Assembly: GCF_000478275.1 (NCBI RefSeq)
Contig: NZ_ASJB01000042.1
Coordinates: 1-64,000, forward strand
DNA: 64,000 nt
Direction of reading: 5' to 3'
From: Amycolatopsis orientalis DSM 40040 = KCTC 9412
GTDB taxonomy: Bacteria; Actinomycetota; Actinomycetes; Mycobacteriales; Pseudonocardiaceae
Part shown: positions 41,401-53,400 of the stretch, piece by piece
Layout: each line of letters starts with the position of its first letter
Position numbering within the stretch: the first letter of the stretch is position 1
Program-made: the position numbers and the translations under genes
The notes under the pieces: generated by a model
What the model saw: only the letters and a program-made list of their open reading frames with translations
Database searches by the model: none
Told to the model about the DNA's origin: nothing

Positions 41401-44400
41401 CCGAGGAGGTCACGCTGCCAGAGCGCGTGGTCCGCGTACTGGACGGGCAGCGGTGCCCACGCGGGTTCCGTACCGCGCAGCCGCGCCGTGTAGGCCGCGG
41501 CGACGTCGCGCGACAGCGGCTCCATCGACCAGGCGTCCGCCGCGATGTGGTGCACCACCAAGACCAGGACGTGGTCCTCCGGCGACAGCGCGAACAACGA
41601 CGCCCGCACCGGGGGTTCGGTGGTCAGGTCGAACGCGTGTCCCACCGCTCCGGCGATCGCGTCGTCGAGTTCCCCGGCGGTCACCTCGGCGACGTCCAGG
41701 GAGAAGGCGGCCTCGTCGACCGAAAGCACGCGCTGGTACGGCTCGCCGTCGGCCAGCGCGAACACGGTACGCAACACCTCGTGCCGCCCGACCACGTCCT
41801 GGAGCGCGGCCGCGAAAGCCGTCCGGTCCAAGGAACCGGTCAGGCGCAGCGTCAGCGGGATGTTGTACGTCGGGCTCGGGCCCTCCAAGCGGCTCAAGAA
41901 CCACAACCGCCGCTGCGCGAAGGACAACGGCACCCGCTCCGGCCGTTCCCGCGCCACCAGCGGCGTCCGGTCGGGGACGCCCAGTGCCGGCGACGCCGCC
42001 AGCTCCGCCGGGGTCCGGGCCTCGAACAGCGCGTGCAGCGGCACCTCCACCGACAGCACCACCCGCACCCGGCTGGCCAGCTGGATCGCCAGCAGCGAAT
42101 GCCCGCCCAGTTCGAAGAAATCGTCGTCGACGCCGACCCGGTCCAGGCCCAGCACGTCGGCGAACGCCTGGCACAGCAGCTCTTCCGTGACGTTCGCCGG
42201 GGCCCGGCCCGCACCGGCCGAGTACTCCGGCACCGGCAGCGCGGCGCGATCCACCTTCCCGTTGACCGTCAGCGGAAGGGTTCCCAGCTCCACGAACGCC
42301 GCCGGGACCAGGTACTCCGGCAGGCGTTCGGTGGCATAGGCGTGTGCCGTGACGCCGACGGCCGTTCCCGGTTCGGCGGGCACCAGATAGGCGACCAGCC
42401 GTTTGTCGCCGGGCACGTCTTCGCGGACCAGCACGGCGGCCTGCGCGACCGCCGGATGCCCGGCGAGCACGGTCTCCACTTCGCCGGGTTCCACCCGGAA
42501 CCCGAGGATCTTGGCCTGCTCGTCCGCGCGCCCGACGAACACCAGACGGCCGTCCGGAGTCCACCGGGCCAGATCGCCCGTCCGGTACATGCGGTCACCC
42601 GGACCACCGAACGGGCACGCGACGAACCGCTCGGCCGTCCACAAAGGACGATTGAGGTAGCCGCGCGCGACACCGGCACCGGCCACGTAAAGCTCACCGG
42701 CCACCCCGGCGGGCACCACGTCGAGCCGGTCGTCCAGGACGTAGACGCGCGTGTTGTCCAACGACCGCCCGATCGGCAGCACCCCCGCCACCGCGCCGGG
42801 ATCCCCGACCTCGTACTGGGTGGCGCACAACGTCACCTCGGTCGGCCCGTACAACTGCCGCACCACCACACCCGGGTTCGACTCCAGGACCCGGCGCACG
42901 GCGTCCGGCGGGACCACGTCGCCGCCGGTCAGCACCTCACGGACATCGGCGAGACAGGACGGATCCTCGTCCACGAGCACCCGGAGCAGACCGGCCGTCA
43001 GATGGACATGCGACAGCTCGTGTCCCGCGATCAGCCGCCGCAGCGCGGTCGCGTCGACGCGTTCGGGCGGCGCGACCACCACGGTCCCGCCCGACAGCAA
43101 CGGCACCCACAGTTCGTACGACGACGCGTCGAAGGCGTGCGGTGCGTGGAAAAGCACCCGCGACGGCTCGCCCCAGGACCGGTCCTTCGCCAGGCGCACC
43201 ACGTCCCGGTGCGTGGTCACCACCCCCTTCGGCACCCCGGTCGAACCGGAGGTGTACATGACGTAGGCGGCTTGTCCCGGCGGGCATGCCCGGGGCAGTA
43301 CAGCGTCTGCGGCGGTGTCGGTGGTGTCGGTGGTGTCGGCGGAGATCGTCCGGATATCCAGCCCGGTCAGGAATTCGTGGCCCGCCGTCGGTTCGTGCAC
43401 GACCAGCGTGGCGGCGCCGGAATCCTCGGCCACCGCCCGCATCCGCGCGACCGGCCAGCCCGCGTCCAGCGGCACGAACACCCCGCCCGCCTTGAGGATC
43501 GCCAGCAGCGCCACCACCAGCTCGGCCGAACGCTCCATCAGCACCGCGACCGGCGACTCCGCACCCACCCCCGAAGCCACCAGCGCCCGCGCGAGCCGGT
43601 CCGAGCGGGCGTCCAGCTCGGCGTACCCGAGCGTCAGCTCACCGGCGACCAGCGCGGTGGCGTCCGGCGTGCGGGCCACGTGCGCCGCGAACGCCTCCGG
43701 CACCGAAACGTCCGGAACGGCCACTGTCGTGTCGTTCCATTCCTCCCGCAACCGTCGCCGGGTCGGGGCGTCGAGGACGTCCACTCCGGTGAACGGCGTC
43801 TCCGGGGCCGCCGCGAGCGCGGTGACGAGGTTGCCGAGGCAGGTGTGCAGCAGGGCGCAGACCTGGTCGGGATCGGCTGGTGCCACGGCGTTCACGGTGA
43901 TCGCGAAAGCCGGGCCGTCGTTGTCGATGGACACGTGGAGCGGATAGTTCGTGTGCTCCCGGGTGAAGACGGTCCGGATGCCGTCGATGCCCTCGCCGGT
44001 TTCCGGCTCCTCCTGGTTGTGCCGGTAGTTGAACAGCGACGTGACCAGTGGGCTGCCACCGGGCAGTTCGGCCGCGGCCTGCGCCGAAGCCAGCGGCGCG
44101 TGCTCGTGGACCATCAGATCGGCGAGCTGGCCCCGCATCGTGGCCAGTGCCTCGCCCACACTCGCCCCCGCGAAGCGCACCCGCACCGGAAGCGTGTTGA
44201 GGAACAGGCCCGGCGCGCGGTCGGCACCCGCGCCCGCGTTCATCCGGCCGAACAGGAGCGTGCCGAACACGACGTCGTCCCGGCCCGAAACCGCGCCGAG
44301 GACACGGGCCCACGCCAGATGGAACAGCGTCGCCGGGCTCACGCCGAGCGTCCGCGCCACCTCGCGTGTCCGCGCGGCCAGGGTGTCGTCCACCCGCCGG

Positions 44401-47400
44401 TGGGCGAGCGCGGCCGCCGCTCCGTCTCCGTAGGTGTTCAGAAGTCCGTACGGTGTGGTGGTTTCGGTGACGCCGTCGAGCACTTCGGTGAAATAGCGTT
44501 CGTGGTCGTCCTGGGACACCCCGCGCCGGGCCTGCGCGACGAACTCGCGGAACCGCGACGGTGGCGGCAGTTCACCGGCCCGACCGGAGAGGAACGCCCG
44601 CAGGTCCTCGATGATCACGTCGAAGGTGGTGTGGTCCTGGATCAGGTGGTGGATGCGCAGCAGCACCAGCCAGCCGCCCGCCGGATCGGCGGCGACGTAC
44701 ACCCGGATGAGCGGGGCGGCGGTGAGTTCCATCCGGCCGTCGCCCGCGGCCAGGAGCTGGTCGACGGGTGCGGGGCCGTGGGGGTCGAGGGTGATCTCCT
44801 CGACCGGCAGCGGGGCGTGCCGGGTGACCACCTGCACGGGCCGCGGGAGCCCTTCGGACACGATCGCCGTGCGGTAGATGTCGTGCCTGTCGACCAGCCA
44901 GCGCAACGCCACGAGGAAGCCGTCGAGGCGTTCGCGGGTGTCGACGGACAGCACGGTCGGCGTGGCGTACACGTCGATGCCGTCACGACCGGCCAGCAGG
45001 TGGTGGAAATAAATCCCTTCCTGCAACGGCGCCAGCGGGTAGACGTCCTGCGTGTTGGCCGCGCCGCCGGGGACGGCCGCCACCACCGTGTCCAGTTCCT
45101 CCGGGGTCAGGTCGACCAGCGTCAGCATCTCCGGCGTCAGCGCGGTGGCACCGTCCGGGATCAGGTTCGGCGGCACCTCCACCGCCTCCGGGGCCGCCAC
45201 CGAGGCGAGCCCGGCCGGGGTCGGGGTCGTGAACAGCGCCCGTACCGACACCGCCATCCCGCGCCGGCGCAACCATTCCACCAGCGACACCGCCAGCAGG
45301 GAATGCCCGCCCAGTACGAAGAAGTCGTCGTCGACACCGACCCGTTCGAGGCCGAGTACCTCGGCGAACGCCTGGCACAGCAGCTCTTCCTCGATACTGG
45401 CCGGAGCACGTCCGCCCCCGGCGGTGTACGAAGGCGCGGGCAGGGCCTTCCGGTCCAGTTTCCCGTTGGCGGTCAACGGCAGTGCCTCCAGCACCACCAC
45501 CGCCGACGGCACCAGGTACGACGGCAGCCGTCCCGCGGCGAACCCGCGCACGGCCTCCGCCAGACCGTCGGCATCGATCCCGGCGGCGGGCACGACGTAC
45601 CCCACCAGCCGGACGTCACCGCCGACGTCCTCCCGCGCGATCACCGCGGCCCGCGTCACGTCGGGGTGTTCCGCCAGCGCGGCCTCGACCTCACCCGGCT
45701 CCACCCGGAACCCGCGAACCTGCACCTGGTCGTCCACGCGGCCCGCGAACACCAGCAGGCCGTCGGCGGTCCAGCGGGCCCGGTCCCCGGTCCGGTACAT
45801 CCGGGCGCCCGGAGCTCCGGAGGGGCAGGCCACGAAACGCTCGCTCGTCAGGCCCGGTCGGCGCGCGTATCCCCGCGCCACTTGCGGACCGGCCACATAC
45901 AGCTCACCCACGATTCCCGCGGGGACCGGGCGCAGCCATTCGTCCAGCACGGACACCGAGAACCCCGGAAGGCCGCGGCCGATCACGCTCCCGTCCGTCT
46001 CCGGGGCGAGGTCGTACCGGGTGACGTGCACCGTGGTCTCGGTGATGCCGTACATGTTCACCAAGCGGGGACCGGAATTCCCGGATCGCGCCCACCACTC
46101 GGCCAAGCGCGCGGGTTCCAGCGCTTCCCCGCCGAACACCACGGTCCGCACGTGCTCCAGCGCGGCTCCGGAGTCGACGGCCAGCAGCTGGTAGAACGCC
46201 GATGGCGTCTGGCTCAGCATCGTGACCCGTTCGCGCTCCAGCAACTCCGCGAACTCCCGCGGCGACCGCGACACCTCGAACGGCACCACCACGACGCGTC
46301 CGCCATGCAGCAACGCGCCCCAGATCTCCCACACCGAGAAGTCGAACGCGAACGAATGGAACCACGACCACACCTCACCGGAACCGAACAGTTCCCGGGT
46401 GGCGGCGAACAACGCAACCACATTCCGATGTGGAACCACCACGCCTTTCGGCGTCCCCGTCGAACCCGACGTGTAGATCACGTACGCCGGATGCTCGGGG
46501 TGGGTGAGGCTCGGCGGGGCGGACACGAGGTCGTGCCCGGATTCGTCCACCACGACGACCGGAACACCTTCCGGTATCAAGGAAATACAGTCCGCCGTCG
46601 TCACCACACACGCCGCGGCCGCGTCCGTCAGCACGAACGTCCTCCGCTCCGCAGGAGCGTCCGGATCCACCGGCACATACGCAGCCCCGGCCTTGATCAC
46701 CGCCAGCAGTGACACCACCAACTCGGCCGACCGCCGCGCCACCACACCCACCACGGACTCCGGGCCGATGCCCCGGCCGACCAATCGATGGGCCAAGGCA
46801 TTCGCCCGAGCGTCCAGTTCCGCATACGACAACCCGACATCGCCCACCGTCACAGCGATCGCGTCCGGCGTCCTCGCCACCTGCGCCTCGAACAACTGGG
46901 GCAGCGTCGCCTCGGGGACCGGCGGCCCCGGCTCGGTCCATCTCTCCAAAGTGGACAGTTCTTCGGCGCCCAGCAGGTCGATCGCGCCGAGTCGCAGCTC
47001 CGGGCGCCGGGTCACCTCGTCGAGCACACGCGTGAACCAGGCGACGATCCGGTCCGCGGTGTCCCGGTCGAACAGGTCGGCGGCCACGACGAGCGTTCCG
47101 CGCAACCCGGCGGGCGCGCCCTCCTCGTCGAAACCCTCCTCGAAGGCGAAGTCCAGATCGAATTTGGCGGGCACCGCCCCCGTGGGCTCCATCGAGGTCC
47201 GCAGCCCGGGCAGCTCGGTGTCGGGCCCGGCGGTGTTCTGCACGGTCAGCATCACCTGGAACAGCGGATGCCGGGTCAGCGACCGGGCCGGGGCCAGCTC
47301 CTCGACCAGCCGCTCGAACGGGACGTCCTGGTTGGCCAGCGCCGCGAGGAGGTTTTCCCGCGCCCGCCCCAGCGTTTCGGTGAAGGTCGGATTCCCGGAT

Positions 47401-50400
47401 AGGTCGGTGCGCAGCACGAGGGTGTTGACGAAGAACCCGGCCAGCTCATCGAGGGCCTGGTCGGTGCGCCCCGCGACGGCCGTGCCGATCGGGATGTCCC
47501 GGCCCCCGCCCAGCCGCGCGAGCGTCACCGCCAAAGCGGCCTGCAGCACCATGAACACGGTCACGCCCTCGGTCCTCGCCAGCTCCAGGAGCCGCCGATG
47601 CAGCCCGGCCGGTAGCTCGGCCTCGGCGACGTGGCCCCGGTGGGACAGTTCCGCCGGCCGTGGCCGGTCGGACGGCAGGTCCAGCTCTTCCGGCGCGCCC
47701 GCGAGCGCGGCCTTCCAGTAGCCCACCTGCTGCGCGATCACACTGCCCGGATCGTCGTCGTCGCCGAGCAGTTCTCGTTGCCAGAGCGCGTAATCGGCGT
47801 ACTGCACCGGCAGCGGCGCCCAGCGGGGAGCCGCACCGTCCAGCCGGGCCTCGTACGCCAGCGAGAGGTCGCGCGCCAAGGGCGCCATCGACCAGGCGTC
47901 GCCCGCGATGTGGTGCACCACCAGGACGAGCACGTGCTCGTCCTGCGCCACCGCGAACAGCGAGGCGCGCACCGGGATCTCCGCCGCCAGATCGAAGGGA
48001 TACGCCGCGGCCCGTGCCACCGCGTCCGTCAGCCCGTCGCGCGGCACTTCCACCACGGGCGGCGTGAACGCGGCCTCGTCGGCCGAGAGCACGCGCTGGT
48101 ACGGCTCGCCGTCGGCCAGCGCGAACACGGTACGCAACACCTCGTGCCGCCCGACCACGTCCTGGAGCGCGGCCGCGAAAGCCGTCCGGTCCAAGGAACC
48201 GGTCAGGCGCAGCGCCAAGGGGATGTTGTAGGTAGGGCTCGGACCCTCCAAGCGGCTCAAGAACCACAACCGCCGCTGCGCGAACGACAACGGCACCCGC
48301 TCCGGCCGCTCCCGCGCCGCCAGCGCCGCCCGTCCCGGCGCGGCGACCTCGGCGAGCCTCACCGCCAGCCGGGCGGGGGTGCGGGCCTCGAACACGGTCC
48401 GGATCGGGAGTTCGACGGCCAGGGTCGCGCGGACCCGGCTCACCAGCTGCATCACCAGGAGCGAATGCCCGCCGAGGGCGAAGAAGTCGTCGTCCATCCC
48501 GGCCGACGGCAGCCCCAGGACGTCGGCGAAGGCCTGGCACAGCAGCTCTTCCGTGGCGTTCGCCGGAGCCCTGCCTGCCCCGATCGCGTACTCGGGCGCG
48601 GGCAACGCCGCCCGGTCCACCTTCCCGTTGACCGTCAGCGGAAGCGCGCCCAGTTCCACGAACGCCGCCGGGATCAGGTATTCGGGCAGGCGTGCGGCCA
48701 GGTGGTCGCGTACGGCGTCGGTGATCCCCGCGCCCCCGTCCACGGGCACCACGTAGGCGATCAGCCGCTTGTCCCCCGGGACGTCCTCCCGCACGGCGAC
48801 GGTGGCCTGCGCGACCGCCGGATGCCCGGCGAGCACGGCCTCGACCTCACCCGGTTCCACCCGGAACCCGCGGATCTTCACCTGGTCGTCCGCGCGCCCG
48901 GCGAACACCAGCCGTCCGTCCGGCGTCCACCGGGCCAGGTCCCCGGTGCGGTACATCCGCCCGCCCGGCCCGTACGGGCAGGCGACGAACCGTTCCGCCG
49001 TGGTCTGCGCGCGGTTGACGTAGCCGCGTGCGATACCCGCCCCTGCCACGTAAAGCTCACCGGCGACCCCCACCGGGACCACGTTGAGCCCGTCGTCGAG
49101 GACGTAGACGCGGGTGTTGTCCAGTGGCCGCCCGATGGGCAGCGCGCCGGCGGTCCCGGCGGCGTCGGTGATCTCGTGCTGGGTGGCGCACAGCGTGACC
49201 TCGGTCGGCCCGTAGAGATGCCGCACGACCACCCGCGAACCGGCCGCCAAGACCCGGCGCACGGCGTCGGCCGTCACCACGTCCCCGCCCGTCAGCACCT
49301 CGCGCGCCCCGGCGAAGCAGCCTGGGTCGTCCTCGGCCAGTGCCCGCAGCAGACCGGCGGTCACGTGGACGTGCGTCACGTCGTGCGCGGCGATCAACCG
49401 CCGGATCAGGGCCGCGTCGACGCGCTCGTCGGGGGCGATCACCACGGTGCCGCCCGACAGCAACGGCACCCACAGTTCGTACGACGACGCGTCGAACGCC
49501 TGGGGAGCGTGGAACAGCACCCGGGTCGCGGCACCCCAGCACCGGTCCATCGCCAGGCGCACCACGTCCCCGTGGGTGGCCACCACGCCCTTCGGCTCCC
49601 CTGTCGAGCCCGACGTGTACATCACGTAGGCGGCACAACCCGGCGGCACCGGGTCCGGCAGCTCGACCGCGGTGCCCGCCTCGGCCTCGACCGTCAACGC
49701 CGCGACCCCGAGTTCGAGCCCGGCGGTCGCCTCGTGCGCCAGCAGCAGGCAGGCGCCCGCGTCCGCGGCCACCGCGCGCAGCCGGGCCTCCGGCCATCCG
49801 GTGTCCAGCGGGACGAACACGCCGCCCGCCTTCAGCACCGCCAGTAGCGCCACCACCAGGTCGATCGACCGCTCCATCGCGACCGCCACGGCCGACTCCG
49901 GCCGCACGCCCGCGGCGACCAGCGCCCGCGCCAGCCGGTCCGCCCGCGCGTCCAGTTCGCCGTAGGACAGCTCCATCTCGCCGGAGACGACCGCGACGGC
50001 GCCGGGATCGGCCGTGACCCTGGCCGCGAACGCGTCCGGTACCGACACGTCCGGTACCGGGACCGCGGTGTCGTTCCAGCCGTCGAGCAGGGCCGACAGC
50101 TCGGTCTGGTCCAGCACGTCCACCGTGCGCAGCGGGGTGGCGGGCTCGTCGGCCAGTGCGGTGGTGAGCGCCTCCAGGCAGGTGATCAGCAGCGCGCCGA
50201 CCCGCGCCGGGTCGGCGGGCGCCACCGCGTCCAGGGTGATCGCGAAACCGGACTCGTGGGCGTCGACCGCGACCGCGAGCGGGTAGTTCGTGAGGTCGCG
50301 GGCCGACAGGACCTTCATCCCGTCCAGCGCCGGGCTGTCTTCCTCCGAGGTGGCCGGGTTGTGCCGGTAGTTGAAGATCGAGCTGAACAGCGGGCCGCCG

Positions 50401-53400
50401 CCGGAAAGTCCGCTGGCCGCTTGGGCGAGCGCCAGCGGCGCGTGCTCGTAGGCCAGCAGGTCCGCGAGCTGATGCCGCAGTCCGGTCAGCGCTTCGCCGA
50501 CGCCCTGCCGATCGAGGCGGACCCGGACCGGCAGCGTGTTGATGAACAGCCCCGGCACGCGGTCCGCGCCGGTGCCGGCGTTCATCCGTCCGAAGAGGAC
50601 GGTGCCGAACACGACGTCGTCGCGTCCCGACACCGCGCCCAGCACGCGGGCCCACGCCAGGTGGAACACCGTCGCCGGGCTCGCTCCCCACGATCGCGCC
50701 ACCTCGCGGACGCGGTCGCCCAGCGCGTCGTCCACCCACAGGTGGGCCTGTTCGGATCCGGTGCCGTCGCCGTGCAGGTCGACCAGCCCGTATGGGGCGG
50801 TCGTTTCCGTGACGTCGCCGAGGAGGGCGGTGAAGTACCGCTCGTAGTCTTCCCGGGGTACCCCGAGCCGTGCCTGCGCCACGAATTCGCGGAACGGCAC
50901 CGGCGAGGGCAGTTCCCCGGTCCGGCCGGACAGGAACGCCCGCAGGTCGTCGAGCAGCACTTCCAGCGTGGTGTGGTCCTGCAGCAGATGGTGGACGCGC
51001 AGCAGGCCGAGCCATCGGCCGCCGCCCGGATCGGCGGCGAAGTGCACGTCCATCAGCGGCGCCCGGCCCAGGTCCAGCCGTCCGCCCACCGCGTGCAGGA
51101 GCTGCTCGACGGCGTCGGGGCCGCCGGGATCGAGGACGACCTCCTCGACCGGCACCTCGGCGTGGCGCACCACGACCTGCACGGGTTCCCGCAGTCCCGC
51201 CGAGACGACGGCGGTGCGGTAGATGTCGTGCCGGTCCACCATCCAGCGCAACCCGGCGAGGAAGACGTCGAGGCGGTCACGCGTGTCGAACTCGATGACG
51301 GTGGGCGTCACGTAGACGTCGGTTCCGTCCTGACCGGACATCAGGTGGTGGAAGAAGATGCCTTCCTGCAGCGGTGCCAGCGGGTACACGTCCTGGATGT
51401 TCGGCGCCCCACCGGGAACCGCCTCGACCACGTGGGCGATCTCGGTTTCGGTCAGGTCGGCCAGCGGCACCATTTCCGGCGTGATCTCGTCGGCGTCCGG
51501 CGGGATGAGGTTCGGTGGGACCGCCACCGGTTCCGGACCCGCCACCGCGGCCAGCCCGGCCGGGGTCGGCGTCAGGAACAGGGCCCGCACCGACACCGAA
51601 ACGCCACGCTGCCTCAGCCATTCCACCAGCGACACCACGAGCAGGGAATGCCCGCCGAGGGCGAAGAAGTCGTCGTCGACGCCGACCCGTTCCAGGCCCA
51701 GCACGTCCGCGAACGCGGCGCAGAGGATTTCCTCTCGCGCTGTCTCGGGTGCGCGCCCCGTGCCCGCGAGGGCCGCGAAGTCCGGGGCCGGTAGTGCTTT
51801 GCGGTCGAGTTTCGCGTTGGCCGTCAAGGGAAAGGCGTCGAGGGCGATGATCGCCGACGGCACGAGGTACGCGGGCAGCCGCTCGGCCAGGAAGGATCTT
51901 AAGTCCTCAATGGACACTGTGTCGGCCGGAATCACATAGCCGACCAGCCGGAGGTCGTTCGGAGTGTCTTCCCGGGCTATGACCACGGCCTGCTCGACGT
52001 CCGGATGCGTCAGCAGCGCGCTTTCGATCTCACCCGGTTCAACCCGGAAACCGCGGATCTTCACCTGGTCATCGGTACGGCCCAGGAACACCAGCTCGCC
52101 GTCGGCGTTCCAGCGCACCCGGTCGCCGGTGCGGTACATCCGCTGGCCGGGTTCGAACGGGCACGCCACGAATCGCTCGCCGGTCAGTCCCGCGCGGCCC
52201 GCATAGCCCCGCGCCAGACCAGTTCCGGCCACGTACAGCTCGCCGCTCACACCGGCCGGTACCGGCTCCAGCGCGTCGTCGAGGACGTACACCCGGGTGT
52301 TCGGGATCGGCCGTCCAATCGGGACGGTGGCCACTCCGTCGGCCCGGCACCGCCACACCGCCGCGTTCACGGTGGTTTCGGCCGGGCCGTAACTGTTGAA
52401 CATCACATGATCGGTGGCCCACCGGGAAACCAGCTCGCCCGGCAAGGCTTCCCCGCCCACATCGAGTACGAACCCTTCGGGCAGACCGTCTTGCGGCAGG
52501 CTGGCCACCGCGGCGGGCGGCAACGTCGCATGCGTCACCCCGAACTCGGCCAAGAACCCCGCCAACTCGGCACCCAAACGCCGCTCCGGCGGCACGATCA
52601 CCAACGCCGCCCCCGACAGCAACGCCAGCAACCATTCTTCGCAGAACATGTCGAACCCCGACGACGCGAACTGCGCCACCCGAGACCCCGCACCCACCCC
52701 AAACCGACCATGACTCACCGACAAATTCACAAAACCCCGATGAGAAACCACCACACCCTTCGGCACCCCAGTCGACCCCGACGTATACACCACATACGCC
52801 GGATTCTCTGGCCTCAACGACGCCACTCGGTCGATGTCGGTCACCGGGGCGACCGGAGAGCTGAAGGACGCTTTCACCTCATCCCACGCCACGAAAGCGC
52901 CCCTCACCGCATGCGATGCGACGAAAGGCCCCTTCAGCCCACCACCCACCACCACACCCGCCGCCGAATCCTCCACCAGAAACCGAACCCGCTCCTCCGG
53001 CAGACCCGGATCGATGGCGAGATACGCGCCACCGGCTTTTAGCACCGCCAGAATCGCGACCACCAAATCCGGCGAACGCTCCAACACCACAGCCACCACC
53101 GACTCCGGCCCCACCCCCACCGCAATCAGCTCACGCGCCAAACAATTCGCCCTAGCGTCCACCTCCGCATAACTCAACTCGACACCGTCACCCACCAACG
53201 CCGTCGAATCCGGAGAACGCATCACCTGTGCGGCGAACAAATCCGGCACCAGCCCACTCGGCGCGGCGACCGCCGTGTCGTTCCATTCCCGCAGTACCCG
53301 GCGCCGTTCACCGTGGTCGAGAATCCGCAAGGACCGGACGGGGACGGACGGTTCGGCCGCGACGGTCTCCAGGACGCGGCCCAGCCACGTCACGATCCGT

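Noticed and set aside
28482..46712. Very long open frames on the + strand opposite the NRPS genes
   Set aside because: They are mirror images of the NRPS codons: high GC3 removes stops from the opposite strand. The translations are His/Arg/Gly-rich, repeat with module spacing and show no domain motifs or ribosome sites.
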